NCBI GenBank assembly: GCA_010672925.1 | Contig: JAAHFP010000015.1 | Span: 1 to 64,000 of the forward strand | Length of the DNA: 64,000 nucleotides | Source of the DNA: Symploca sp. SIO1C2 | Lineage (GTDB): Bacteria > Cyanobacteriota > Cyanobacteriia > Cyanobacteriales > Coleofasciculaceae | Direction of reading: 5' to 3' | Shown here: piece after piece, positions 16,547-25,957 of the stretch | Numbering within the stretch: position 1 is the first letter of the stretch | How the letters are laid out: each line of letters begins with the position of its first letter | Made by a program: the position numbers and the translations under genes | Notes under the pieces: generated by a model | The model's input: the letters and a program-made list of their open reading frames with translations, nothing else | Databases searched by the model: none | What the model was told of the DNA's origin: nothing

Positions 16547-19500
16547 TTAAGCATTGTTGATCTTTTTCCAATAGTCAAACTTCGTGGTATCGAGGTGCTC
16601 AACAACTCCCCCAAATTGACGCACTTGTTGAACCATGTCCCCTGTACCACCAGGGGCATCACCTCCTTTCCCATTCCACAATACAACTAACCGTACCTTT
16701 TCTATCCCATACATTAAGGTTGAGTAGAGTGCCCAGCGATTGTTGCGCTCGTAAGGATTATCTCCTGCTGGAACTTTACCAAGTCGCTCAAGTTGCAGGT
16801 TAATCGTCACATTCGGATGATTAAGAATAGCATAGAATCGCTTCACCCAATTATCCCCAGCAAAGCTAACAGAATTGATAATAAACTCAGCAGGGTCAAA
16901 AGGAAGAAAGATTTCAACTTTGATGTTGCGTTGCAAACAGGCTTCGATAAATAGAATATCTCCGCCACAAGCAATTCCTGGAACAATCCCTAAACAATCA
17001 GAATCTGTACTTAACTTATCAAGTGCCTCGTTTATTTTCTGGCGGGCTTCGTCTTCCATGTTTGCTGGAAAGCGTGGTTTAGGACGACTAGGACTATCAA
17101 TCATATGACCAGAAAAGAGAATCACTAGTGAGGGGTCAGTATCTGTAGAACTAGCCAAAACTTCCTCCTTACGGGTAATTCGATGTAGCTCCTCTTCAAG
17201 AACAACAATACCAGCTTTAACGTAATCAGAACGGAATTTTAGTGCTTCGAGTAAATTCAATTTAGTGAGGGAAGTCTCTAAGGCAAATTTATTGTTCCAC
17301 AGCAGAGCCAGTGCCTTTTTGTAAGCTCTTGTCACTCGTTTGGGATCTAGAGCTGTGCAAACTGCCAAGTCTCCTAAAGCCACAAAAGCCAAAGCATCAT
17401 ATTCATTTTTTTTGATCGTACTTTCCAAACCAAACTGAATAGATCCTTTGAGTAGGGGCAACTGTTGCTTGAGAGCATCTTCTTCTGGGTCACTATCGGT
17501 TTCAAATTGCTGTAATAGATGTTCTAAGAGAGATAACCAAATCAAAGCATTGATACCTGAGTAGTAATGAGTTTGATTAAGACGGTAGGCTTTGAGGTAA
17601 GTTTCAATGGATTTTTTCAGCAAGTGAGCAGATTCATAAGCAGTTTTCAAACGTCTTTGTTCATCATCTTTGATATCTGCCCATTCACTGCACCAAACTT
17701 CTTTGTACACATCAGCTAAGCATGATAGAGCTCCAATATTATGAGGTTCATCTAGCAATAATGCTTCCAACTTCACAATCGCTTCATCAAATTGCTTCAG
17801 TTTCCCTAGGTGAAACGCTTCCTCCCGACGAAACTCTGAATTGCTCGACTCAATTTTCAGCCCTTGTCGATATTCTTTAAGAGCAAGAGCCCAATTTCCC
17901 AGATTTTTTAGAGATTTACCAGCTTCCGCGATCGCTTCGCATTTAATCAGGGGATTGGTTACTTCTTCAGTTAACAGCAGCACATCACCAATCCGCTTTT
18001 GTCGTTCGGCAATATGTATCCGCTCTTGCCACTTTTTATACTCTTGCCAGTAGCCTGTAGCTAAGGGCGTTCGTAGCGCTTTGCGGTCCGGTTCACAAAG
18101 ACCGGTGAGTAATTGAAAAATGGGGCTGTGAATGCGATTTTCATCAGATTCCCAAGTGGCACGAGTCGTTTTAATAATTGCCTGCTTATCTTTTTCTAGA
18201 TATTGAGGATCAGGGCAACCATTTTCATCACAGTGATAGGGCAGAGTACGAACATTGAAAATATCGTAAGGTAGATAAGCTCGACCACATTGAATATGAA
18301 CTAGTCCCCGCTTGCGTAAGGCGTGACGAACCCCCAGTTCATAAAAAACATTGGCATTATCAATACTTAGGTCTGTTAGCACTAAATCCGCTAGCAAAAG
18401 TTCTTGGAACATATCGGTTAATATATCCCCGCTCATACTCTCTTCATCGGCGCGAAATGATTCAAAGCCTGCCTCTTCCAAAGCAGGTTTAATTAAGTCT
18501 TGGTAAATGCTATTGAAATCGATCAATACCCCACCACGTCCTTGTTTTTTCCCAAAGGGCATAACCACAAAAGCATGGGGTAATCCCTTTTTAACTGGTT
18601 TTTCCGGTTCCTCTTGGGGGGGTTGTACTTTCTCTACAATTACTGTGGTTTCGGGAATAACTTCCACCTCAGCAGTGAGAGTTTCTGTTTCTGTTTCTGC
18701 TTGGGGTTTGGTTTGGAGTTTGGGAAGTAAGGCGCGGTTAATCTCTTCCGGCACTGGTTTGTCTAGGATTTCTACCAGCAAATCTCTGCTGGGGTTTTGC
18801 AATTGCCCTACTGCCTGACGCATTTGAACTAGGGTGAGGTTGTGCTGGCTCCAAAGTACTTTTTCGGTAGCAAGCACGAGTTGGAAAAATTCATTCCCTG
18901 TATGTTCTTGGGGGGTTAAACTTTGCCAGCGATCGCGAATAAGATTAAGGGCAAGAATCAGTTGGTTACCTTGGTTAATCCGTTCATCTAATCGGCAAAG
19001 TTCCCACCAGAGAGTTAAAGCGGTTGCTAAAGCTAGGGTAAAAGCGACCCAAATGCTATAATTGAGACTTAGTACGGGTAACAAGGCACTGATGCCACCC
19101 AACAGAAAAATTCCAGTCTTGAGGTTAGTTCGGGTAGCCTGTAGTTTAGTTAGTTCTTCAGCCAAAGCTTGTTGCTGTGCCTCTAAGCGATAGTACAGGT
19201 AGTCATCCGCCAGCAAATCGGCAAAACCTGAATCTCCGTTGGGTTGTTCCGGTGGAATTGTCCCAGTGTAAGGCTTGAGGACAAAATTGCCACCAATACT
19301 CTCGATTACCTGACACTGAATTGCGGTTATCCTTTCATTGAGCCATTGGTGACGGCCTCCCTGTCCTAGTAGTAGGGTTCGGTAAAGATAAATCTCTTTT
19401 CTAATTTCTTCAGCACCAGCGTTGAGTACCTGCCAGTACTCTCCCTGTTGAAATTTTCTACTAATGGCAAAGGTTACTAAGGCGACAATCGGGATTAACA

Positions 19501-19768
19501 CCAGACTGCCGGTGAGCCCTTTTGCCATCAGGGGTGTAAGCCAGTCGTTGTCAGTACTGGCAATCACCACTAGTAAGATCGCAAGTAGAGAAAAAGCGAT
19601 CGCTTGCAACCGCAGATTCTGGTAGAGTTGGAAAACCTCCGAAGCTTTCGTCTTGAGTTGGGCGTAGCGCTGCCACGCGGTTTCTAGGGCAAACGAGTGA
19701 TCGCTATCAACCTGATTTGTCATGATTGTTTTCAATCCTCTATACTCCTGCTTTTGGCACTCTATCAA
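16547..19768 (-). CDS. SLATT-like / deoxyribohydrolase-like / TPR / SLOG fusion protein
   Basis: A 1073-residue protein. Residues about 25-150 and 180-320 look like two DUF4231/SLATT-type units, each with a pair of membrane helices (about 55-71, 84-102, 215-233, 237-253). Near 398-530 is a TIR/NDT-like domain (HAFVVMPFGKK, DLVLTDLSIDNANVFYELG) of the kind in the MAP3K5 N-terminus (DRHyd). Residues about 560-880 are helical TPR/TRAF-binding-like repeats. Residues about 905-1070 are a SLOG nucleotide-sensor domain (ILFSGHMID, GIACGGDILFIEACL). SLATT, SLOG and DRHyd domains are known parts of nucleotide-dependent conflict or cell-suicide systems, so a self-contained sensor plus membrane effector is inferred. 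The Met at codon 16 (19723) is an equally good start. Confidence 0.75.
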   Translation of the reverse strand: MIECQKQEYRGLKTIMTNQVDSDHSFALETAWQRYAQLKTKASEVFQLYQNLRLQAIAFSLLAILLVVIASTDNDWLTPLMAKGLTGSLVLIPIVALVTFAISRKFQQGEYWQVLNAGAEEIRKEIYLYRTLLLGQGGRHQWLNERITAIQCQVIESIGGNFVLKPYTGTIPPEQPNGDSGFADLLADDYLYYRLEAQQQALAEELTKLQATRTNLKTGIFLLGGISALLPVLSLNYSIWVAFTLALATALTLWWELCRLDERINQGNQLILALNLIRDRWQSLTPQEHTGNEFFQLVLATEKVLWSQHNLTLVQMRQAVGQLQNPSRDLLVEILDKPVPEEINRALLPKLQTKPQAETETETLTAEVEVIPETTVIVEKVQPPQEEPEKPVKKGLPHAFVVMPFGKKQGRGGVLIDFNSIYQDLIKPALEEAGFESFRADEESMSGDILTDMFQELLLADLVLTDLSIDNANVFYELGVRHALRKRGLVHIQCGRAYLPYDIFNVRTLPYHCDENGCPDPQYLEKDKQAIIKTTRATWESDENRIHSPIFQLLTGLCEPDRKALRTPLATGYWQEYKKWQERIHIAERQKRIGDVLLLTEEVTNPLIKCEAIAEAGKSLKNLGNWALALKEYRQGLKIESSNSEFRREEAFHLGKLKQFDEAIVKLEALLLDEPHNIGALSCLADVYKEVWCSEWADIKDDEQRRLKTAYESAHLLKKSIETYLKAYRLNQTHYYSGINALIWLSLLEHLLQQFETDSDPEEDALKQQLPLLKGSIQFGLESTIKKNEYDALAFVALGDLAVCTALDPKRVTRAYKKALALLWNNKFALETSLTKLNLLEALKFRSDYVKAGIVVLEEELHRITRKEEVLASSTDTDPSLVILFSGHMIDSPSRPKPRFPANMEDEARQKINEALDKLSTDSDCLGIVPGIACGGDILFIEACLQRNIKVEIFLPFDPAEFIINSVSFAGDNWVKRFYAILNHPNVTINLQLERLGKVPAGDNPYERNNRWALYSTLMYGIEKVRLVVLWNGKGGDAPGGTGDMVQQVRQFGGVVEHLDTTKFDYWKKINNA

Positions 19769-19821
19769 ACAAAAATGTCCTACAAGAAGAGATTAAATCT
19801 AAAATCTGAAGCAAGAGATTT

Positions 19822-21342
19822 GTGAGGCAGAGAATGGCAGAAGCATCAGAACAAAAACGAGTAACTGTAGTTGGTGCCGGTTGGGCAGGATTAGGAGCAA
19901 CCTATCACCTAGCGCAGCAAGGCTATGCCGTCACCCTCTTAGAAGCTGGACCTTATCCTGGTGGCTTGGTGGCAGGCTGGAAAACGTCTCAGGGCAATTC
20001 TGTTGAAGGGGGTATTCACGGTTTTTGGTATCCCTACAGTAATATTTTTGCCCTGGTGCGACAATTAGGGCTTAATCCCTTCACTCCTTTTACCCGGTCT
20101 TCTCAATACTCCCCAGCAGGGTTGGAAGCTGAATCACCAATTTTTCAGGACTTGCCCCGGCTACCCACCCCTCTAGGAACCTTTCTGTACACTAAATTCC
20201 AGCGGTTACCCTTAATTGATCGCCTTTCTGCTTTACCCTTACTCTACGCAGTGGTGGATTTTGATAATTCTGATGAGGCATGGCAACGCTATGATAAGGT
20301 AACTGCCCGTGAGCTATTCAAAGACTTCGGCGTTTCCGCTCGACTCTATCAAGAGTCCTTTGAGCCGATGCTACTAGTAGGCTTATTTGCACCAGGGGAG
20401 CAATGTTCTGCCGCCGCTGCCTTAGGAATGCTCTACTACTTTATTTTGTCTCACCAACCGGACTTCGATGTAGTCTGGTGCAGGGGAACAGTTGGGGAGA
20501 TGATTTTTAAACCCTGGGTTGAATCCATTGAGAAAGCTGGAGGCAGGGTACTAACTAACCAACGAGTTCAGGAGATTCTTATAGATAGTGATGGTAAGGC
20601 AAGAGGGGTTGTTACCAATGATCAGACTTTTCCCAGCGATGCCGTTGTCTTCGCTATCAATGTTAGCGGCATGAAGCAGTTAGTCCGCCATAGTTCCACT
20701 TTGCAAAGTAGCCAGGAATTCCAGAACCTGATGAATTTAGGCGGGATTGATGCTCTGGCAACCCGACTGTGGTTTGATCGTAAGGTTAACATTCCCCATC
20801 CTTCTAATGCCTGTTTTGGCTTTAGTCCTACCACCGGCTCGACATTTTTTGATTTAAATGCCTTGCAAGATGAGTACCGAGACGCACCAGGTACTGTAGT
20901 TGAAGCTGATTTTTATCATGGAAATCAGCTGCTGTCGTTGAGTGATGCTGCAATTGTATCAATGGTTCAGGACAAATTAGCTACTTGTGTCCCTGATTTC
21001 CGGGAGGCAAAAGTTATCGATAGCAGTATTATCCGAGTATCCCAAGGGGTTACTCACTTCTTCCCTGGTAGTTACCAATATCTGCTACCAGCACAGACAG
21101 GTTTCCCCAATGTCTTTCTGAGTGGGGATTGGATTATCACCCGCCACGGTTCTTGGTCTCAGGAAAAGGCTTATGTCACTGGTTTAGAGGCAGCCAATTT
21201 AGTAATTGACTACTTGGGAGAAGGGGAAAAAGCCGGGATTATACCAGTAGAACCCGATGAACCCCATATTGAGCTGGCTAGGAATATCAATCAAAGCATA
21301 CGGGATTTCAGCAAAATTGTGCCAGATTTTTGGTTGCCTTAG
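19822..21342 (+). CDS. FAD-dependent carotenoid desaturase-like oxidoreductase
   Basis: A 506-residue amine-oxidase/phytoene-desaturase-type flavoprotein. The dinucleotide-binding fold VVGAGWAGLGATYHLAQQG occurs near residues 15-33, followed by LLEAGPYPGGLVAGW. The C-terminal FAD motif NVFLSGDWI precedes EKAYVTGLEAANLV near 455. The shape resembles zeta-carotene desaturase (CrtQ) and beta-carotene desaturase (CrtU) relatives, which act on membrane carotenoids. The exact substrate cannot be assigned. The reading frame opens at a GTG, and the ATG at codon 5 (19834) is an alternative. It faces away from the SLOG fusion gene, with a short divergent spacer. A strong hairpin follows the stop. Confidence 0.82.
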   Translation: MRQRMAEASEQKRVTVVGAGWAGLGATYHLAQQGYAVTLLEAGPYPGGLVAGWKTSQGNSVEGGIHGFWYPYSNIFALVRQLGLNPFTPFTRSSQYSPAGLEAESPIFQDLPRLPTPLGTFLYTKFQRLPLIDRLSALPLLYAVVDFDNSDEAWQRYDKVTARELFKDFGVSARLYQESFEPMLLVGLFAPGEQCSAAAALGMLYYFILSHQPDFDVVWCRGTVGEMIFKPWVESIEKAGGRVLTNQRVQEILIDSDGKARGVVTNDQTFPSDAVVFAINVSGMKQLVRHSSTLQSSQEFQNLMNLGGIDALATRLWFDRKVNIPHPSNACFGFSPTTGSTFFDLNALQDEYRDAPGTVVEADFYHGNQLLSLSDAAIVSMVQDKLATCVPDFREAKVIDSSIIRVSQGVTHFFPGSYQYLLPAQTGFPNVFLSGDWIITRHGSWSQEKAYVTGLEAANLVIDYLGEGEKAGIIPVEPDEPHIELARNINQSIRDFSKIVPDFWLP

Positions 21343-21370
21343 CAATAATCAATATCATATCAGTCAAAAC

Positions 21371-21402
21371 AATGCAAAATTATCTTTTCCTAATTTTGCA
21401 TT
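21371..21402. terminator. 12-bp perfect hairpin after the desaturase-like gene
   Basis: AATGCAAAATTA (21371-21382) and TAATTTTGCATT (21391-21402) pair perfectly around an 8-nt loop, followed by TTGTTT. Another ATTTTGCATTTTT copy lies at about 21435-21447. It probably terminates the desaturase transcript before the glycan island begins. Confidence 0.65.
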
Positions 21403-21459
21403 TTGTTTGCGTAGCATGGTGAGCAAAGCGAGGAAAATTTTGCATTTTTAATTCAAAAA

Positions 21460-22239
21460 ATGGTCAAACTGTTATCTTGCATTGGTACTGATAAACATAT
21501 ATCCAACCCCAATTTACTACATCACTTTATCAAGTACTACAAAAATTTAGGTATTACAGAGTGGGCAATAACTCTTCATACTGGGTTGGAAAAACAGTTA
21601 AATAATTTGGCAGTGTTTCAAGAAATCTTAAAAGAGTATCAAATCTCTTATCAAGTATGGCAAGGAGAATACAATACCCATGAGCGAGAACAAATGCATA
21701 ATGCATTGATTTTGCAACAGTCAGAATCTCAGTGGGTATTAGGAGTTGATCTGGATGAATTTGTAGAATTTCCTTGCCAAATACCTGATTATCTAGGAAA
21801 ACTAGATGAACAAGGATACAACTGTGTTAGTGGTAATCTCATAGATCGGGTTGGTATTGAGGGGTCTTTGCCTTTTATTGAGAAAAATCTACCTTTAGAG
21901 CAGCAATTTCCTTTGAAGGCAAATGTCAAGAAAAATATCTGTAAACCTTTATATCCTGAAACCTCATCAGAAAAGAAGCTTGCTATTAAAAAACCTTTGC
22001 AGTGGGGAACAGGTCATCACACATTTCCAAATGAGTGCTACGCCTTTCTCAAGGAGTCGCCAGAAGTACTAAATATCAATCATTATGCTTGGGATAGCCT
22101 GCTCAGAGCAAGAATAGAATATCGATACCGAACTTATTCTCGAAAACCCGATATTTTTCCTTGGATACATCAATATCAAAATCTTATTGAATACCTTACA
22201 GAGTACGACAATTTTCAGTTAACAGATATAGGCACTTAA
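21460..22239 (+). CDS. Glycosyltransferase, GT2/GT92-like (DUF23 type)
   Basis: A 259-residue protein. It starts MVKLLSCIGTDKH and contains a metal-binding DLDEF motif at residues 97-101. NINHYAWDSL and a basic YRYRTYSR stretch follow near 205-225, as in the Glyco_tranf_2_4/GT92 group of GT-A enzymes. It likely adds a sugar to a surface glycan using a divalent-metal-bound nucleotide sugar. It opens the sulfotransferase-rich island and stands alone on its strand. It has no membrane segment, so it acts in the cytoplasm. Donor unknown. Confidence 0.78.
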   Translation: MVKLLSCIGTDKHISNPNLLHHFIKYYKNLGITEWAITLHTGLEKQLNNLAVFQEILKEYQISYQVWQGEYNTHEREQMHNALILQQSESQWVLGVDLDEFVEFPCQIPDYLGKLDEQGYNCVSGNLIDRVGIEGSLPFIEKNLPLEQQFPLKANVKKNICKPLYPETSSEKKLAIKKPLQWGTGHHTFPNECYAFLKESPEVLNINHYAWDSLLRARIEYRYRTYSRKPDIFPWIHQYQNLIEYLTEYDNFQLTDIGT

Positions 22240-22284
22240 CTATAAAACTTATCATATCCTTCTCCCTTGCGACCTTCTTTCTTA

Positions 22285-22316
22285 CCTTCTGCCCTCTGCC
22301 TTCTGCCTTCTGCCTT
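22285..22316. repeat. CTTCTGC heptamer repeats
   Basis: Four to five CTTCTGC/CCTCTGC units lie in the convergent gap between the GT2/GT92-like gene and the first sulfotransferase. The family matches 44572-44626 and the in-gene copy at 39335-39370. Confidence 0.85.
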
Positions 22317-22358
22317 ATTTTCACCAAAGTGTAAGTAATCAACCAGACATGATATAAC

Positions 22359-23204
22359 TTAAGATAATAAACAGCTGATTCTATATTCGTAGCCAAGCTT
22401 TTTTGCCATTGGTGCTACCTCTGTCTCAAATTCAGCTATTTCAGACTCAGTCCAGCTTTCAATTGTCGGGACATTGGTTTGAGCTCCTGGTCTTCTTTGG
22501 GCAAGTATTTCGTATTTTTCCTGAGGTACTTGAGTCTGGAAGCCGAGAAATTGAGCAACTTCCTGGTAGCGCCAGTAGGACAACTCTTCTAGTTTTTCTA
22601 ATCGCCAATGGGTAGCAGGAAGAGTTTGAAACTGTTCGAGAACCTTAGCATTGAGCATATTCCAGTACCATGCCAGTTTTCCCACCCGACTCATCCGACA
22701 CCATAGCTGAAACTTTGTACTCGAAGGTATAATTCGTCCTAGGAAGTGTCGGAACTCAAGACCATTTTGGTAGCTAGGTGGAAGGCTTGGATCTACTCTA
22801 AATATGGGCTGTTTATACCAACCTTTACGGAGATAAGAATTAACAACCTTTTCCGGACTGCGCACAAGAAAAATAAACTTAGCATCAAAACGAGTGTATA
22901 GCTCTTGAATTGACAGTGAGAGATAGGCACTAGATTCAAAAGAAAATGAGTGATTTTTTAAATCCTGCTCGATCTCAAACGCCTTGGTTTGCAAAAAACC
23001 TTCGTGATCTATGGGTAAACCATACCACTTACAGTACCGATGAAAGGTTTCATTTAATGGATTTCGTTCATGCACACAGGCAATATTAGGTTCTAGGTCA
23101 ATAACTTTAGCAATAAAGTGAGTGCCACATCTTCCAGTGCCAATAGCAAAGCCCACTCGCTCATTAAGCTTTTTACCGTTAACCCCTCTACTCTTAATAT
23201 TCAT
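22359..23204 (-). CDS. Sulfotransferase (PAPS-dependent)
   Basis: A 281-residue P-loop-like sulfotransferase. The 5'-phosphosulfate loop is GTGRCGTHFI at residues 22-30. The 3'-phosphate motif is FLVRSPEKVVNSYL near 115-128 and includes the conserved Arg and Ser. It transfers sulfate from PAPS to a hydroxyl, most likely on a sugar given the surrounding glycosyltransferases. The C-terminal half is variable, as expected for the acceptor-binding side. It lies on the minus strand, divergent from the next sulfotransferase across 91 bp. No signal peptide is seen, so it acts in the cytoplasm before export. Confidence 0.85.
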   Translation of the reverse strand: MNIKSRGVNGKKLNERVGFAIGTGRCGTHFIAKVIDLEPNIACVHERNPLNETFHRYCKWYGLPIDHEGFLQTKAFEIEQDLKNHSFSFESSAYLSLSIQELYTRFDAKFIFLVRSPEKVVNSYLRKGWYKQPIFRVDPSLPPSYQNGLEFRHFLGRIIPSSTKFQLWCRMSRVGKLAWYWNMLNAKVLEQFQTLPATHWRLEKLEELSYWRYQEVAQFLGFQTQVPQEKYEILAQRRPGAQTNVPTIESWTESEIAEFETEVAPMAKKLGYEYRISCLLS

Positions 23205-23295
23205 TGGTTTTATTATAGTATAGATTAATAATACGATGAATTTTATCTCAAATATATAAAAACTTAATTAACTAGCTTGAGGGATATATTTTTAG

Positions 23296-23964
23296 ATGAT
23301 TTCCTACGATAAAAAATGTATTTTTGTCCATATTCCTAAAACTGGTGGTAGTAGTATAGAAAATTTGATTTGGACTGGAAACAGAAGAGAATCTGATTTA
23401 TGGAAAGGACATATTACACCCTATTACAATAAATATCAAACAGGTGGCCTACAACATCTTTTTGCTACTCATATTCAACAAGAAGTTGGCAATGATGTTT
23501 TTAAGAGTTTTTTTAAGTTTTCTTTTGTCCGAAATCCTTGGGATAAGGCAGTTTCTCAATTTTGTTACATGAAGACGATAAAAATTTTAAGAGAATTTAT
23601 TGGTATGTCAAAAGATGATTGTTTTAAACAATACTTATCACTGATTCAAACTAAAAAGCATGTTCAGTGGGAAGAGCAGTATAAATTTATCTTAGATCAA
23701 AATGGAAATAGTTTAGTTGATTTTATTGGTAGATTTGAGAATTTTGAAAATGATGTGCGTTATGTATTACAAACTTTAAACAATCAAACTAGTTTAAATC
23801 CTCAAGAATTGACTCCTGAATCTGCAAAAATCAGTTTTGCTAAAATCCCTCACGTTAAGCAGTCTTTACGGACTCACTATACTGATTATTATGATAATGA
23901 ATCAAAGGATATTGTACGGCATTTATACCAAAAAGATATAGAACTTTTTAACTATATATTTTAG
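23296..23964 (+). CDS. Sulfotransferase, family 2 type
   Basis: A 222-residue protein of the carbohydrate sulfotransferase (Sulfotransfer_2) group. The PAPS loop is FVHIPKTGGSS at residues 10-20, and the 3'-phosphate motif FSFVRNPWDKAVSQF lies near 75-89. These enzymes sulfate sugars in glycans. The gene is AT-rich compared with flanking glycosyltransferases, a possible sign of transfer. It is followed 28 bp later by a glycosyltransferase on the same strand, probably one transcript. It resembles the sulfotransferase at 25142-25813 in motif order, so the two may be paralogues. Confidence 0.87.
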   Translation: MISYDKKCIFVHIPKTGGSSIENLIWTGNRRESDLWKGHITPYYNKYQTGGLQHLFATHIQQEVGNDVFKSFFKFSFVRNPWDKAVSQFCYMKTIKILREFIGMSKDDCFKQYLSLIQTKKHVQWEEQYKFILDQNGNSLVDFIGRFENFENDVRYVLQTLNNQTSLNPQELTPESAKISFAKIPHVKQSLRTHYTDYYDNESKDIVRHLYQKDIELFNYIF

Positions 23965-23992
23965 GCGAGATACAAATGAGATAAACTGTAAA

Positions 23993-25126
23993 ATGAATAA
24001 AAATAACTTACCTACTGTCTATTTCTATATTCCACAAACTGATTGGCCAACTGACTATCTGCCAGATAGTCCAGATACTTACTGGTCTTGGATGCAATCC
24101 CGATACTGTTTAGCTAAACATAATCTAACTTACCAGTACTTAGGAAGGTACAACTGGACTTTACAAACTTATCTCCATCTGAAGGCTGCTGGTTTTAGTT
24201 GCCAGTTGATAGATCACTTACCCTCAGAGGGGATTGTTATTGCTCATCGCAATTTTTTACCTTTTTACCTCCGTCCTAGTTCGCAGGTTCTGTTGGTTTG
24301 TATCAAGGCAGACTACGAAACTCATCCCTATGCACAGCTACAGATTGTGCAAAATATTCAGGAGACAAAGACGTTTAGTAACAGCTATTTTATTCCCTAC
24401 TGGCCTCAACCTAGTCTTATTCCTCGTGATCCTAAGCGGGGCAATCGCTTTGAGTCGATTGCCTACTACGGCTTACCCAAAAATTTAGCACCAGAGTTAC
24501 AAACATTGGCTTGGGCAGAACAATTGGCATCTATGGGATTTCAATGGCGAATCGTTTTGCGAGAAAACTGGAATGATTATAGCCAGGTAGATGCTGTACT
24601 AGCAGTTAGAGACTTTGAGCAACCCACAGACTATCCGTGGAAGCCTGCATCAAAGCTAACTAATGCATGGCTAGCCGGTGTCCCAGCAATTCTGGGCAGA
24701 GAATCAGCTTATCAAACGGAACGCCAGAGTAAACTAGACTACATTGAGGTTAGCTCTCTAGAAGAAACCCTAACAGCACTAAAGCGTTTACGAGATAATT
24801 TGAGTCTGCGACAAGCAATGGTAAAGCAGGGGCAGCAGCGAGGGGAAAGTAGAAGTACTGATGTATTAGTTCAACAATGGCAACAGTTTTTCGAGGATGT
24901 TGCCTTCCCTGCTTGGGTGCGTTGGTGTAGTTCCTCAAGATGGAGCCAGAAGTTATATCTTGCTCGTTGTCGCTTGGAAATTCAGGAAAAACATCGCCGA
25001 CCCCTAAGCCAATATGCCCATGACTTAGATTTAGACGATATCAAGCATCCGACAACTGAGGAACAATTAGCAACATGGGGATTAAAATTGTACAAGCGAT
25101 CGCAGCAATTCTTCGGGCTACATTGA
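23993..25126 (+). CDS. Putative GT-B glycosyltransferase
   Basis: A 377-residue protein with a start of the form TVYFYIPQTDWPTDYLP. A conserved centre has IAYYGLPKNLAPEL, VDAVLAVRDFEQ and KPASKLTNAWLAGVPAI near residues 220-232, equivalent to the donor-binding loop of GT-B enzymes. The assignment rests on that loop and on neighbourhood, and I cannot name the family. It follows a sulfotransferase by 28 bp on the same strand and converges with another sulfotransferase (15-bp gap), so it is embedded in the sulfated-glycan set. No signal peptide or membrane helix is visible. Confidence 0.65.
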   Translation: MNKNNLPTVYFYIPQTDWPTDYLPDSPDTYWSWMQSRYCLAKHNLTYQYLGRYNWTLQTYLHLKAAGFSCQLIDHLPSEGIVIAHRNFLPFYLRPSSQVLLVCIKADYETHPYAQLQIVQNIQETKTFSNSYFIPYWPQPSLIPRDPKRGNRFESIAYYGLPKNLAPELQTLAWAEQLASMGFQWRIVLRENWNDYSQVDAVLAVRDFEQPTDYPWKPASKLTNAWLAGVPAILGRESAYQTERQSKLDYIEVSSLEETLTALKRLRDNLSLRQAMVKQGQQRGESRSTDVLVQQWQQFFEDVAFPAWVRWCSSSRWSQKLYLARCRLEIQEKHRRPLSQYAHDLDLDDIKHPTTEEQLATWGLKLYKRSQQFFGLH

Positions 25127-25141
25127 TTATCGCACAGGCAG

Positions 25142-25813
25142 CTATGCCTCCCATCCCTGGAAAGAAGGAACTCCCTGTTCCTTTCGGTTGCCACCAAAGT
25201 CGTAACCAAAAAGTTCGATGTCTTCCTGAAAATGTTCAAAAATTAGCTTTTGAGTGTATTCATTATAATACTCTCGATAGTCAAGATGCTGACTACGATT
25301 CAGATGCGGTAGTAAAGCCTCAGTAATGCCCAGTTGATGGCAGACTTTTTGGAAATCTGCCTGTAAATTTTCATATCGACCGACAAAATCTACAATAATA
25401 TTGCCCTGTTGGTCTGAAACAAAAGGTTTTTGGGAAATCTTTTCTTTTGAGATTCTCCATTCGAGGTACTCTGCAAAACCTGCCATACTGTTGATCAGCT
25501 CGTGCTGGGGATGCTCTTGAGTTTGTAACATATATTGATAAAGCGATACTTCCCAATCCCAAGGATTGCGAACAAACGCAAATTTAAAAAAACGATCAAA
25601 GGTTTCATCCCCTAGTTCTGATCTTACTTCCCTAGCTTTGATATGACCGCGAAAGTTCTCTGAACAAGGAAGATGACCCGTCTGTTGTAAATTTTTGGTT
25701 TTTGTTGATTCATAAGGAGGTAAGGTATATTTATTCAAAGCGGATTCTATACTAGTTCCAGCTACTTTGTACACATGAATAAAGATGAAGTTGTATTGAT
25801 ATGAAATTAGCAT
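25142..25813 (-). CDS. Sulfotransferase, family 2 type
   Basis: A 223-residue carbohydrate-type sulfotransferase. PAPS loop FIFIHVYKVAGTSIE is at residues 9-23, the 3'-phosphate motif FAFVRNPWDWEVSLY is near 84-98, and IIVDFVGRYENLQADF lies near 160. In the PAPS loop the usual IPKTGGTS appears as VYKVAGTS; the lysine and GTS are kept, so catalysis is plausible. It is the only minus-strand gene between two divergent blocks and overlaps no other gene. The acceptor is probably a sugar of the local polysaccharide. Confidence 0.86.
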   Translation of the reverse strand: MLISYQYNFIFIHVYKVAGTSIESALNKYTLPPYESTKTKNLQQTGHLPCSENFRGHIKAREVRSELGDETFDRFFKFAFVRNPWDWEVSLYQYMLQTQEHPQHELINSMAGFAEYLEWRISKEKISQKPFVSDQQGNIIVDFVGRYENLQADFQKVCHQLGITEALLPHLNRSQHLDYREYYNEYTQKLIFEHFQEDIELFGYDFGGNRKEQGVPSFQGWEA

Positions 25814-25909
25814 TTAACTTTCGTAAATAGAAGTTGTAGCGTGCTTAACTTGTTCAATAATTATAAAATAATACCAAAAGTTTAAAGTCGTGACAGAGAT
25901 TATACGAAA

Positions 25910-25957
25910 GGGGTCAATCAATTTTAGATTTTAGATTTTAGATTTTAGATTGACCCC
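25910..25957. repeat. TTTTAGA heptamers enclosed by a 10-bp inverted repeat
   Basis: GGGGTCAATC (25910-25919) and GATTGACCCC (25948-25957) are exact reverse complements. Four TTTTAGA units lie between them. Downstream, AAAGCCAGGGGCTTGG and GGATAAATCCGGGGGCTTG (about 25964-26026) look like the GGGGCTTG hairpin pieces found in small IS-derived repeats. Confidence 0.7.
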
